DNA of 64,000 nt from Lytechinus variegatus (GCF_018143015.1 NC_054757.1:6616501-6680500); one strand, 5' to 3'; positions 23,520 through 34,891 are shown, counted from the stretch's first letter. Notes: generated from the letters alone by a model not told the origin. Program-made: numbers and translations.

Positions 23520-26215
23520 AACCTGATATCAAAACACCACATCCATGGCGATTTAATTGATTTGTAATCATGTGTGAATTGCTAAAGGTGTTCAAATACA
23601 ATTAATTTTACAGCAACAGTTTAAGTGTTCAATAACCTTAATTTACAAACTTAATAAATATGCCCACTATGCTTAATTAATTTCAATGTTTAATCTAAAA
23701 CCATTATTTCAAGGAATTCAATGTTACTGAAATTATTACAATAGTGCAACGCCAGTTTGTGTCAACAGGAACAAACAAAATGTAAACCAGACAGCACATG
23801 AAATCAATTATGAAACACCCACAGTCTTTGTACACAATGAGCAATGTATTATACAAACATTGTAATTCATTTGACGTCCCCGTTGCTCTAATAGTCATAT
23901 TTTGGAAATTTATTTTTTGTTAGTGTATTTCATGTACTGAAGCAAATTGAAAAGGCAAAAAGTAATCCTTACCCTATATCACACTGGCATCCCCCTTTTG
24001 GCCAAGTTACATGTATACAGGTGTAGTGATAAGATGAGATTTTTCATAACTTAAAAATTTATAACTTTCATCATGTACCATTACTTGGATTTTGTTAAAA
24101 TTTTCACCTTTCTGCATCGCTGATTTGTTTATTTTCTTTTAAAATATCATATTGGTTGCATTCCTATTTGAAATTAAATTGCATAAAAATTGGATCCATG
24201 ATGTAACCAACAGTTAATACATTGATATATTAGCCAACTATTAATACCATCTTAGGTGTAGGGAAAAAAATGGCAATTGACTATCGAATCAGAGTCTGTT
24301 AACAAGACTACCTTCACTTGTGCTAAGGGTCTGAATGTGCAGCCTATAATGCCTTGTGAACTGAAGGCCCAATCAAAACAGCATGTTAGGCTTTGCAGGG
24401 AGACCCACTTGTTGATAGTTTCAATCAGGGTCTGTGCCAGCAGACTATGTGCATAGAAGACCGAGACACAGAGGAAAAAGAGCGAAAGAAGAGGTGCAAT
24501 CAAGTAACAGCTGTCTATAGTGACTTTGAGAGGACATTGAACGCCAATACATCATCATTTATTTCATTTACATTTATGCATAGCAGGACAACACCAAATG
24601 GTTTGTACCAGAATGAGTCAAAGAATAGAGACAGCCATGAATATGTGTGAAAGCCACTCCCAAACTCTTTGAAAGGAAGAAAAAAAAAGACAGACAACAT
24701 TTTAATTTCATGCATTTTTTCACTTCTGACTACGGCATGATTTGATTAAGTTCTCTGTCTGTCAATTGATAATGTTAACATTGTAACATCTTTATTGTAC
24801 TTTACCTTGGGAGTGGTTTATTAGAATGGAAAGACTGCTTAAAGCCCGTTGTCAATCATGCCAACATAGTACTTTCAAAAGGGTAGGAAAGAACATTCAA
24901 TCAAGGGCTCCATAAGATGAAAGTGTTAGCAATCGATCACAACATTACGATGACAAATAAAAGCTTGCATTAATGTGCATTTCAAGTTCACATAACTATT
25001 ACCAACCAGTCATTGCTTTGAAATTGCAATCAATTACAATTCTTTATATTGTGGGACCAGATGCCAGATACACCAGGGTGAGAAATGCTAGATATGTAAT
25101 TTGAGCAGTAGACATATCAAATCTCTACTGCTAAACCCCGTGCTCAACACTCAAGACATGAAGACGCACCACTACTACCACTACCACATATTCTACATTG
25201 ATGCATTCTTAAGTCTAATTAAGATTTGAATTATGGAATTGTTTTCCACAGTAAAGGTTTAACCATTGACTTGGCTGTTGAGATGAGCATTGTCACCATT
25301 GTGGTAACTGTATCAAATTTAACAACTTAAATAGACATGCCTTCTTCAATATCTCCCAGGTTCATTCTCTATGTTTCCATTTCCTCCTCTTCTCTCTCTC
25401 CCATCTATTTTTTTAATTTTTTTTATTCCTTTCCTCATTCCTTCTCCTTTTTGACCCCTTACCCCTTTTCATACTCCCTCCTCCTCTTTGTATTTTTTCT
25501 TTCTTCTTCTCCTACTTCTCTTCATATTCACCATGTTTTTTCTTCTTCATTTTCTTCCTTTATATTTCCTTCCTCTTATTCCTCATTACTTTTCCCCCAA
25601 TTCTTTCTCCTCCCCATCCGAATTATCTATTAACTATCCTAATTTATTCTGAATGATCTGGTTTGACCATTATTAGGAATTGCGGTTCAGGTTGTTTACC
25701 CCCATACCCTCTTTCATGTGAATATTTTGTCAGCTTTGAATTGATATTCTTGTTTTCATTCCCTGCTTATTCTTCATATTCCGTTTTCCTTCTTATACTG
25801 ATTATTTCCTGTTTGTTTTTGGTATTAATGTACAGTTTATATTGTTACAAATTTCTCACTGGTTTTTAAATATTTATTTGATATGTAATTGTGAATTTTA
25901 ATTGTACTTCTTTGAATTGTCAATAATCCAACTGTCATGGTTGCAATGAATGAATAAATAAATAAATAAAACATATATTCAACTTGTCATTATTTCTATC
26001 ATTCCCAGAATCACAAACAAACTTTACTATTTGTAAAGTGCCTTTAAATGGGAAATCAGACATTCGTGTTTATAAAGTCCTGGATTACTGGAATGAGATA
26101 ACTAAAACTGATGAAAACATAACTTCAGTGAAATTCAGAATTGAGTGAAATGAATGACCACGACGATGCTAAAACTGATCAGTAATTCTTCAATTCCTAT
26201 TTTGCTACTGAGCTA
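23520..26215. other. No gene; pyrimidine-rich tract and LINE-like tail
   Basis: 25350-25625 is strongly pyrimidine-rich (CT/TTC). Around 25948-25972 AATGAATGAATAAATAAATAAATAAA resembles a LINE 3' tail. Otherwise AT-rich sequence without recognisable features. Confidence 0.4.
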
Positions 26216-26309
26216 ACTACTACTACCACTACTACTGTTACTACTACTACTACTGTTACTGTTACTACTACTACTACTACTACTACCACTACTACTACTA
26301 CTACTTCTA

Positions 26310-26340
<31 letters not shown>

Positions 26341-26381
26341 CACTACTACTACTACTACTACCACTACTACTACTACCACTA
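26216..26381. repeat. ACT microsatellite, left part
   Basis: (ACT)n with CCA and GTT interruptions. Similar ACT sequence resumes at ~29205-29290, so the Crypton-like element between them appears to have inserted into one microsatellite. Confidence 0.95.
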
Positions 26382-26654
26382 TTGTACAACGCCTACTTAG
26401 CTCGTTGTACGCGATCAAATGGGAGGCTGAATGTCACACATTCGTACCGTTGCACGCAAGACGTACCATCCAAAATGTACCATTGCACGGCTTAGGCAGA
26501 TGACGTCACAATACGATAATAAATGCGCGAATACTCGTGCTACGTAATGACAAAAATTAGGTATGCGAGTAAGCATGCGCATTGCTACTAGCAACTAGCT
26601 TTTTACGATCTAGATCACATTCACAGTGAGTGTAGCTCGTTAACGTTGCGGACA

Positions 26655-28227
26655 GGGCTAGGCCTAGGTCTAGGATCTTAATCTAACTTTTTGAGTATTT
26701 ATTTGGATTTTCCAATCGGATTACCATGGCGGCACCTACATTTGCACTGTTAACCGATCTAGAATTGGAGGAGCTTGTCTCTGATGCGGATGCAAAAAAC
26801 ACAAAACGCGGTATCAAGTTTGCAAAATGTCGACTGGAAGAATTTGCCAAATGTGCTTCTACCTCGCTCGAGGACGTGGAAAAACTATCCAAGGATGAGT
26901 TAGACAAGTTTCTTTGCCGCTTCTATGCCGGTCTGAGAAAGGAAGATGGCACATTTTATGCCAAAAAGACAATGCATGCCATTAGATTTGGCGTTTGTCG
27001 TCATTTCAAATCTGTGAGAGGTGTGGATATTTCAGACGCAGCAAATTTCCCAGAAAGTCAGAAAATGTACAAGGCCATGATGATAAAGCTGAAAAAAGAG
27101 GGCAAAGGATATGTTCAACACAAAACTGCCATATCTGATAATGACATGGCAAAAATAGCTCAATCAGATGCAGTGGATACAAACACACCACTTGGACTAC
27201 AAAACAAAGTGTTTCTTGATGTCATGACATATTTCGGACAAAGAGGTCGTGAAAATCTTCATCTCATGAAATTTGATGATTATGTCTTGCAAAAAGACGA
27301 AGATGGAGTTCGATATTTTGAGCATCGCGACACGCTAACGAAGTCAAGACGAGAAAATGAAGATGAAAAGTTTGGTGGACGAATGTATGAGGTGCAAGGA
27401 TCTGAAAGATGTCCAGTATTCTCATTGATGAAATATATAACTTTGCTGAATCCCGAATTGACAAACTTCTGGCAAAGGCCAAAGTCCAAGACCCCAGAAA
27501 ATGGACCCTGGTATGACAAAGCACCTCTCGGACTAAACAGCTTAGGAAACAAAATGAAAAACATCGCAAAGAGTGCTGGATGCACAGCTCACTACACCAA
27601 CCATAGCCTGCGGGCGACTACAGTGACCATTCTCGATCAAGCAGGCATTGCTTCCCGAGATATCATGGAAGTAACTGGACACAGATCAGAGTCCTCTCTA
27701 AAAAACTATGTAAAAACAAGCAAGAAGAAGAAGAGAGAAATGAGTGCCCAAATCGCATCTTCATTGCAAGAAGAAGATAAATTAGAACAAGGAGTCTCAG
27801 GACCACGCCTAACTCCAAGCAACAGATCTAACATAGGCCTAGACCTATCTAACGTTAGATCCAGATCTAGACCTGTACCACACACTTCAACTTGTCCCAC
27901 TGACACTGGTCCGGGATCTTGTCTTGTCTCCAGTCAGACACAAAGTAGAAATGGAACTCCTATCTATAGACCTAAATCTAGACCTGCTAATAGTAATGCA
28001 ACACTCGATGCTGAGAGTCTTGAGATTGCTGGAATTGACGAACCCATCCTGTCTCTCTCCCAGGAACAATTGATATTTCAGGATAATTTGAATATCCACC
28101 AAAATACATCGTCATCGAATACCGTGCAACATTTTCATTTTCACGGGCCTGTTACTTTCTACAACAAATAGACTAGGACCTATAGCCTCGACCCTTTGTT
28201 AGACATTTCTAGACCTAGGCCTAGCCC
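26655..28227. repeat. 19-bp inverted repeats flanking the recombinase gene
   Basis: GGGCTAGGCCTAGGTCTAG at 26655-26673 is matched by its perfect complement CTAGACCTAGGCCTAGCCC at 28209-28227. One lies ~50 bases before the start codon and the other ~35 bases after the stop. CCTAGACC/TCTAGACC motifs also recur inside the 3' third of the ORF. Confidence 0.9.
26726..28171 (+). CDS. Crypton-family tyrosine recombinase (DUF3504-like), 481 aa
   Basis: Expected to cut and rejoin DNA through a covalent phosphotyrosine intermediate and so move its own element. The N-terminal part (about 45-135, with DKFLCRFYAGLRKEDGTFY) resembles the core-binding domain seen in Crypton-derived proteins such as KIAA1958, QRICH1 and ZMYM. 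The catalytic domain keeps the family residues: Arg in GQRGRENL (about 175), His-x-x-Arg in HSLRAT (293-296), His in GHRS (319) and Tyr in KNYVK (328). The C-terminal ~140 residues are Ser/Thr/Arg-rich and low in complexity. The frame is a single intact ORF with a good start context (ACCATGG). It is either an active element or a recent copy. The family call is from recognised motifs; the exact Crypton subclass is inference (animal CryptonA-like). Confidence 0.85.
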   Translation: MAAPTFALLTDLELEELVSDADAKNTKRGIKFAKCRLEEFAKCASTSLEDVEKLSKDELDKFLCRFYAGLRKEDGTFYAKKTMHAIRFGVCRHFKSVRGVDISDAANFPESQKMYKAMMIKLKKEGKGYVQHKTAISDNDMAKIAQSDAVDTNTPLGLQNKVFLDVMTYFGQRGRENLHLMKFDDYVLQKDEDGVRYFEHRDTLTKSRRENEDEKFGGRMYEVQGSERCPVFSLMKYITLLNPELTNFWQRPKSKTPENGPWYDKAPLGLNSLGNKMKNIAKSAGCTAHYTNHSLRATTVTILDQAGIASRDIMEVTGHRSESSLKNYVKTSKKKKREMSAQIASSLQEEDKLEQGVSGPRLTPSNRSNIGLDLSNVRSRSRPVPHTSTCPTDTGPGSCLVSSQTQSRNGTPIYRPKSRPANSNATLDAESLEIAGIDEPILSLSQEQLIFQDNLNIHQNTSSSNTVQHFHFHGPVTFYNK

Positions 28228-28492
28228 TATCACAATTCACTGAACTCAGAATTAGATTGCTGTAGATCTAGTCGTGAACTTATTTGACAGTGTACCGTAC
28301 GGTACGTGAACTCAGTCTGAGAAAAGTAACATTTTTATTTTTAAGCTTGAAAATTGTAAATATGTTGACAACAAGTCGGAGTTGGATTTTTAAAAACTGT
28401 TTGAAACTACTGTTTGTATCCATGTTTAATTGGAACTAGTTTACTGTTTGGATTTAATGTTGGTGTTGGACTTGTTTTTTGGAACCAAAGAG

Positions 28493-28610
28493 GTGGATTT
28501 CATGTTGGACCTAAAATCAGTGGAGCTAAACTGTGTGGATTTCATGTTGGACCCAAAATCCGTGTTCGGAAGCTGTGCCTTTGTGGATTTCATGTTGGAC
28601 CCCAAATCCA
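28493..28610 (+). repeat. Three tandem copies of a ~42-48 bp unit
   Basis: GTGGATTTCATGTTGGACC followed by Y-AAATC starts at 28493, 28535 and 28583. It lies in the 3' untranslated part of the Crypton-like element. The open frames over it reflect the repeat and are not a gene. Confidence 0.9.
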
Positions 28611-29042
28611 TGTTTGATTGATTGCTCTGCTGTTTTTCTGTTGTGTTGTGGACACTTGCACAGTTCCATCAACGGTAAGTTGATTATCATATAACGCTCA
28701 GCATTATATTCTAACGATAGATCTAGACCTTGCGTTAGAACTATATATCTATTAAGCCTTGAGCTAGTTTAGATCTCGATCCCCTACTCTAGGCTAGCAG
28801 GCCTAATTTTGTTCGGTCAAGCCTAGATCTCATAACTTTATCTTTTGTGACGTCATAATTGCCGGTAAACGCGTACTGATTAAATGCGCGATGTTGGCTG
28901 CTTCAAGTGCGCAACGCTAGCCAGCGGCTAAAAAATTGTGTTAATTATTGTCTGCATTAAAATTTCCATCATTTTAATTTGATATATGAAAAAAAAAATT
29001 ATATTATCACATTTTCGCTGACTTCCGAGGCGTTGTACAACA

Positions 29043-29204
29043 CAAATAGCGAATATTCTTATTCGTGCAATGGTGCGAGATTTCGCATTCGGTGAAAGAA
29101 AGAAACGCTCTATTCAACTCGGCTAACGCCTCGTTGAATAGAGCAACTTTCTTTCACCTCGTGCGAAATCTCGCACCATCGCACTCATGCCTATTCGCTA
29201 TTTG
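29043..29204. repeat. ~160-bp imperfect hairpin at the right side of the Crypton-like element
   Basis: CAAATAGCGAATA at the left is inverted at the right as TATTCGCTATTTG (with one offset). The arms continue through GGTGCGAGATTTCGCA, GGTGAAAGAAAG and GCTCTATTCAAC with few mismatches, leaving a loop of ~14 bases. The centre contains the complement of CGAGGCGTT, which is also part of the Crypton right terminus. It may be the element's true 3' end or an independent MITE. Confidence 0.85.
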
Positions 29205-29291
29205 TATACTATACTATTATGATGACTACTACTATTACGACAACAGTGATAATGACAACTACTACTACTTCTTCTACTACTACCATACTAA
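29205..29291. repeat. ACT microsatellite, right part
   Basis: Degenerate ACT array continuing the repeat interrupted at 26381. Confidence 0.85.
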
Positions 29292-30404
29292 TACATGCAC
29301 TCCTTTTTAACACTAAAAAAATGTCATACAAGAACTCTCTAAAACCAAGAAGTAAATTAGTCCTTGCCATGTTCCAATTTGGATGGGGTATGTATACTTC
29401 CCCTTCCCCCTATAAAAACCAAAGAATAAATAAATCAGACATCTGGAACAAGACCTTCTTTCTGCACTGAATCAAATTTCATTCAAATGTCTCGCAATTC
29501 ATATCCCCTGACAACGCACTCTAGTAGAAGAAACCCCAATTATGCAGCCCCCGTTGCTCAGGGACTATCATCATATCACCATGGAAACGAGTCGGTGTTC
29601 ACAAATGATGATACTGAGCGTCTGAGCATGCTCAGTGGGGGATTACGTGAGTGGAAGTAAAATGAGCCAATTATAAAGGCGCGCTGTTATTGATTTTATA
29701 TAAACACATGCATCAAGAAGTGGTGATACTTAATCAAGGTTCAATAAGTGGAGATTTGCAAAGGGCAAATAAATTATGACATAATTTTACATTTTAAGGG
29801 AAAGTACACCCTGACATGACAATAAAATGGAGAGATTAGTGGCAATATTGAATATGGTTTATCAATCAAAGATATATCTAATTATCTATAATTTATTTTA
29901 AGTTAATATTTTGTGTATTTACCTATTTTATAGTAGCTCCTACATACATGTCATGTAATATCATAAATCCAGGGACATAGTATTACACAATATGTATGGG
30001 GAAATTGCAGCTGTTCAAAAATAAGATATCACAAGTTTATGATTTATCATTACAAAACAATTTATAATTATAAACAAAAAATAATGCTTTCTCCAAATGT
30101 CCAATTGGATTATCTGGTTTTATAAAATTATGTGTGATATTAGGGTACATCCCCTGTCATGAGATTCTGACATAATTCTTGACTAGGTATGCAATTGAAT
30201 GTATTGATATTATGTTGACTTTTGAATAACTATATAAAATGAATATTGCCGATACATAACTCATGGTTTTGGATAAATCTCAACAAAATATTTAAGCATC
30301 AGGGTTACATTTCCTAACATGGTTGTAAAGGAAATTTAAGTCAACTGTTATCAAATACCTGGATCTGATATTGGAAAGCCAGCTTGTCTTACATAACATC
30401 AAGG
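29292..30404. other. No recognisable feature
   Basis: AT-rich sequence. I see neither coding potential nor repeat ends. Confidence 0.4.
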
Positions 30405-30547
30405 AACCTGGAGCAATTTCATGAAGTGTCTTGTCATCGATTTTACTTGCAAATGTACTCCCAGCCAATCGGATGCAAGGATTTCAGTAGCTTGTGACAG
30501 GTGTCAATGAAATATCAATGGCAAATGACTTCATGAAACATGCCCCA
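30405..30547. mobile_element. MITE-like element, TTTCATGAA family
   Basis: Left GGAGCAATTTCATGAAGTG and right CTTCATGAAACATGCCCC are inverted counterparts, as in 10625-10777 and 60887-61047. Non-coding. Confidence 0.6.
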
Positions 30548-30563
30548 CAACTCCTTCTGCCGC

Positions 30564-30717
30564 TCAACAGACCATAGTTTTAACGGGCATTTCCAGCGGT
30601 GAGTCACGACAAAGGAAGGTGACGAATGACCGAGGGTCAGTCCCATTGTGACAGCGGTTATACAACTGTCTACGGCACGTTCCCATCATTTCAATATCTG
30701 ATTGGACACAAAAGATC
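30564..30717 (-). CDS. Candidate terminal exon, Cys-rich, unidentified
   Basis: A good minus-strand acceptor (TTTTTACATTGTCTAG, AG at 30718-30719) opens a frame reading IFCVQSDIEMMGTCRRQL, YNRCHNGTDPRSFVTFLC and RDSPLEMPVKTMVC before TGA. Five cysteines and an N-glycosylation sequon (HNGT) suggest an extracellular protein. The exon begins with one base of a split codon. This is compatible in phase with the segment 33316-33394, and that in turn with 34735-34891, so the three may form one gene. No family is recognised. Confidence 0.35.
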
Positions 30718-31600
30718 CTAGACAATGTAAAAAGACATAACTGTGTCACAGGTCAATGATTCTGGGAGATGCAACAAAGATGAAATGAGATCAGTTATTG
30801 ATCTAAGAAGGGTGCTAATTTGTAAGCAATTGTTACTTTTGACCTTTTGACATCTCAGTGATCAATTCCATTCTTGACAAACTAACTAATCCAATTTAGC
30901 TACTGACAATGAGATATATTGATATGTTTACTATTTCATTATTTGAATAATTCTCTGCTGATGACAGAGTCAATAGGTGTTCCATTCGATTCCATTAAAG
31001 CTGCTCATAATGTGTTTTTTTTTATTCCATTGAACCTGCTCATAATGAATGAGCATACTTCAATACATCGGACTCAAATCTGCCCACATTGCTGCAATGT
31101 CTGGCAAGATTCTGACAAGGTATCAGATCAACAAGAAAAACCTTGGCTTGAAATCATTATTAATACACACAGAAGATTTGGGGGCATTTAGTAAATCACA
31201 AAAGTCGAAAAAGACTGCCTGCTCCACAAAGGAAGACTTCACTGAACACAGTAAAATGGTATCGAAGAGAATGTTGCCTCTTCAAAAATATGAGGACAAT
31301 AGTACTCCTATTTATCATCATAGGCCTATGCTTGTTTGACTTTGCTTCAAATGTGTTCTTGTGTTTTGCAAATAGCTAATCATTATCATTATATACTTGG
31401 CAAGATCATGATGGAAGTATATTCTGAATCTTAGATCAATGGATTTGGTTGGAATCACATACAGTTCACCTCTGTAATTCTAAAAGAACTATTCAGCCAA
31501 TGAATTAATACTCTTTAGAAGTCTTAAGTGGTCAATGGACTTTTTGGGCAATGATAAGTGACTCACTCTGCATCCTCTCATCTCTTTCTTAAGTTCAATA

Positions 31601-31604
<4 letters not shown>

Positions 31605-31631
<27 letters not shown>

Positions 31632-31805
31632 ATCCCTCTCTTCCAGTTTGCCCCTACTATCTTTCCTTTCTAGTCTCCTTCCATCATTTCACATCCCTTT
31701 CTGTCTTTACAATCTAACTCTACTCCTTTCCTCCCTCCCTTCATCCTTCCTTCATCCATCCCTTTTCCCTCCTTCACTCCCCCTCCCCCTCTTCCTTTAT
31801 CCAAT
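31605..31805. repeat. C run and CT-rich tract
   Basis: Homopolymeric C followed by (CT)n and pyrimidine-rich sequence with TCCTTCATCC repeats. Simple sequence. Confidence 0.85.
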
Positions 31806-31984
31806 CCACCTATCAGAGCATAATAAGCATCATCTTTGGCATTTTCATTTCACCACCAATATCATATTCACTTCTCTATCAAGTTTCATTTATAATCATT
31901 CCTACTGAAATGATCATCAGATACAATGATTGTTGATGTTTGACAAGGTATAATTGTATCAACTTTATCAGAAGTAGGCCTACC

Positions 31985-32710
31985 ACGAACACTATCATTA
32001 TCATCATCATCATCACTGCCACCACTACCACCACTACCACCACTACCATCATCATCATCACCAACAACATCATGACAATCATCATCATCACCATCAGCAT
32101 CAATATCATCATCTTCATTCTTCACCATCATCACCACCACCATCAGCAGCATCATCTTCATCACCATGCACCATTAACATCATCATCACCATCATCACCA
32201 TCATCATCACCATCATAACCACCACCATCATCATCACCATCATCATCACCATAACCACCACCACCACCATCATCATCACCTTTACCATCACCATAACCAC
32301 CACCATCATCATCACCATAACCACCACCATCATCATCATCCTCACTGTCATCGATCATCACCAGCACAACCACCACCATCATCATCAACATCATCATCAT
32401 GATAGTCACCATCAACATCATCATAATCATCACCATCAACATCATCATCATTATCATTATCATCATCATAACCACCACCACCACTATCATCATCTTCACC
32501 ATCATCACCACCAACATCATCACCACCACCACCACCATCATCATCATCACTATCTCCATCATCATCACCATGCACTATTATCATCATCATCATAATCACC
32601 ACGATCACAACCACCACCATCATCATCATCGTAATCAATCCCATCACCATCATAATCATCATCACAACCACCACCACCATCACAATCATCATCACCATCA
32701 TCACCAGGTC

Positions 32711-32742
<32 letters not shown>

Positions 32743-32775
32743 CCACCACCACTACCAGCATCTTCATCACAACCA
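31985..32775. repeat. ~790-bp ATC/ACC microsatellite
   Basis: Long imperfect array of ATC, ACC and AAC triplets. Open frames on both strands (His-, Thr-, Ile-, Met-, Asp/Gly-rich) are products of the repeat. This is the longest simple-sequence block in the window. Confidence 0.97.
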
Positions 32776-33315
32776 CCAGACTAGAAGCAATTTGCATCCT
32801 TTACTGCACAATAATTATCAGATGGAGATCTTTATTTTTCCACTGATTAAACATCTGTGATTTAAACATAGAGAATTATACTTCAATCAGCCTACGACTA
32901 CATATCCATTCAAATCTGTGTATTAAAACAGAGATTAATCTCAGAATGGCCTGTGATCCGAAACAAAGGCATGTTTATACCATGGCCCTGCTACTACATG
33001 GTTTTACTCTATACGACCAGGGATTTGTTAGTGAGAATTCTTTGCTAGAAACGAAATGTTTGTATTTCTATTACACAAATCGTACAAGCAGTGAACGTGA
33101 ATTGCTCAATAGCTCGCGCTGCACGAAGCCAGCGAAATTTATATCAGGAAACTGGCGGGCGCCACATCATGAACATCACGGTCACTTCTTCTCACACTTG
33201 ACTTGACAGTCACAAATTACCCCCAAATCATGTTTACATGCATGTATTCACTATCAATCACAAAATATGTATCGATTTTCATCTTACCTTCACTCATTTT
33301 CGATTGGTATTTTAC

Positions 33316-33394
33316 CCTCCGTATAAATCCAAATGTATGAAGTTTCTCCCGGTTGCCGCAGTCCTCAAGCTTGTCGTCTGCAATTTGTTTACAC
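33316..33394 (-). CDS. Candidate internal exon, boundaries and frame uncertain
   Basis: The minus-strand acceptor TTATTTGCGCAG (AG at 33395-33396) opens two frames. One (GVNKLQTTSLRTAATGRNF, then IHLDLYG) ends at a weak GTAAAA donor and links 34735-34891 to 30564-30717 in phase. The other (CKQIADDKLEDCGNREKLHT, then FGFIRRVKYQSKMSE) continues to a strong GAAG-GTAAGA donor at 33288. Only transcript data can decide. Confidence 0.28.
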
Positions 33395-33523
33395 CTGCGC
33401 AAATAATTTGAGCACGTTTATTTGAGCTAGACTGATTACCAGGGGTTCGGTGTAATTGTTCAGATAATGCCTATGTTGAGCTTGTTCGAATACGCAAGTC
33501 AATTCTGTTATTACACTTGATAA

Positions 33524-33871
33524 AGGCTAAATCATATACTATTACTTTCTTTATACGAATGCCACCTGAACAGATTTGCCGAAAGTTTACTACATAAACT
33601 TCGTTTCGGAATAATAGGTCTTAACTTTGATCTTTTCCGATTAAAATTACATCCCACTGGTTTTTGTGATTCCTGCAAAATATTGGAAACTATTGAACAT
33701 TTTCTCGTGAAATGTCCACGTTATATCATTCAAAGAGCTATGCTGCTCACTGAAACAAACTTGACGGAAGCTATAGAGATTCCGTCCCTGTTAAAAAGCA
33801 CAGACATCGACAAACAAAAATCACTCATACGTTTCGTCCTCAGAACGAAACGAATATATAACAAACAGTAA
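33524..33871 (+). pseudogene. 5'-truncated LINE: C-terminal end of a reverse-transcriptase ORF
   Basis: An open frame reads LHKLRFGIIGLNFDLFRLKL, then HPTGFCDSCKILETIEHFL, VKCPRY, and ends FVLRTKRIYNKQ and a stop. The C-x2-C ... H-x4-C knuckle with ETIEHFL and CPRY is typical of the far C-terminus of non-LTR retrotransposon polyproteins, downstream of the RT domain. The upstream stop at 33521-33523 and the missing RT core show 5' truncation. The element probably continues into AT-rich 3' sequence to ~33960. Exact clade not determined. Confidence 0.7.
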
Positions 33872-34033
33872 TACATATACCTTTTCCTCAGAGCAGTCTC
33901 AATAATACAGTTCGTTGAATTATGAGTAATAAATTAACAATCGTGAAACAATAAACATTATATAACCCCACTTAAAGAATGGCATGAATTATGGTATGTT
34001 CGATTTTCTCAAATTTACATTAAAAAAAAGTAA

Positions 34034-34108
34034 TAATAAATATATGTATATGTATGTATATATATATATACATGTATATATATGTGTGTGTGTGTATATG
34101 TGTATTGA
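34034..34108. repeat. TA/TG dinucleotide-rich microsatellite
   Basis: TATATGTATATGTATG followed by (TA)n, ACATG and (TG)n. Simple sequence. Confidence 0.85.
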
Positions 34109-34734
34109 AGGAAGAATGTCTTATGAATGCAATTGCATGCTTTTTCGGTTAGTTTATTTTGAAATATATATTATAATGCTTTGGGAAACACTGCAATATA
34201 CACAGAAAGCCCGGATGCTTTCCTCAATTAATTCTGTAAGTCGGATACTGGGGCCAATGTTTTTTATGTTGGTCAACGGTTGGAGAGAGTCTCCTTCTCG
34301 GCTGATGATTAGTCACAGGTGACTCGAGGAAAACGGCCGATGAAAGCACCATGTCGATCTAGTTCATCAGTTACCCAGCTATTCGAGGAGCAGTTAAAAA
34401 ATTGAGCTCTTTGTTTTGTTTTGCCAATAATCATATGCCAAGCTTTATGCGGGTTATTCAAACTCATGAAAAAAAAATACAAGAGAGAGGGGGAAAAAGT
34501 GGAGGAAGTATTGAGACAGAAGAAAACAGAAAAAAGAAAACTTTTCATGTACAAGTTGCACTGCTCTTGATTACCTTTAATCACATGTTTATTTTGCAAT
34601 TACATCTTTATGTGGTCATGACTAACCAAACATGTATAGCCTTCAGATGATTGCCTTACGGTTTGCTTATCTTTAAATGATGAAAGTATGCATGTTGATA
34701 TATAGATTATTATAATTTTTTTTCCCAAACTCAC

Positions 34735-34891
34735 CCAAAGTCACATTCCATCCTACAAGGGCTTGTCTCCCAAAGTAGGTAGGATTTAAAGGCGTCTTGT
34801 CTCCGGGAAAGATCGAGACTTCACTGACGTTGATGTTCACATCAACGGGACAGACGTATCCCCATACTCCGGTACGGGTGTAGGATTGGAG
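34735..34891 (-). CDS. Probable internal exon of an unidentified extracellular protein
   Basis: On the minus strand a 157-base segment reads LQSYTRTGVWGYVCPVDVN, INVSEVSIFPGDKTPLNPTY and FGRQALVGWNVTL without a stop. It ends at a consensus donor (TTGG then GTGAGT). The composition (NVS and NVT sequons, aromatic and Pro/Gly residues) and raised GC content strongly resemble a secreted or ectodomain exon. The acceptor side (AATCACAG) lacks a good pyrimidine tract, so the start is uncertain. Phase allows joining to 33316-33394 and then 30564-30717. I do not recognise the domain. Confidence 0.5.

Larger units (their letters stand above)
26382..29041 (+). mobile_element. Crypton-like DNA transposon
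   Basis: TTGTACAACGCCT at the left end (26382-26394) is exactly inverted as AGGCGTTGTACAA at the right end (~29028-29040), and one intact tyrosine-recombinase gene lies between. TTGTACAA is itself palindromic, so the ends share it as a direct repeat as well, which suits tyrosine-recombinase integration. Just inside the left end GTACAACG and CGTTGTAC form a second inverted pair separated by 11 bases. Subterminal TGACGTCA palindromes occur at ~26503 and ~28848. ACT repeat flanks both sides. Whether the adjoining hairpin (29043-29204) belongs to the element is unresolved. Confidence 0.7.

Noticed and set aside
32946..33206. 86-codon ATG-started frame (MACDPKQRHVYTMALLLHG...)
   Set aside because: No domain, no splice or regulatory support, and it sits between a microsatellite and a LINE fragment.
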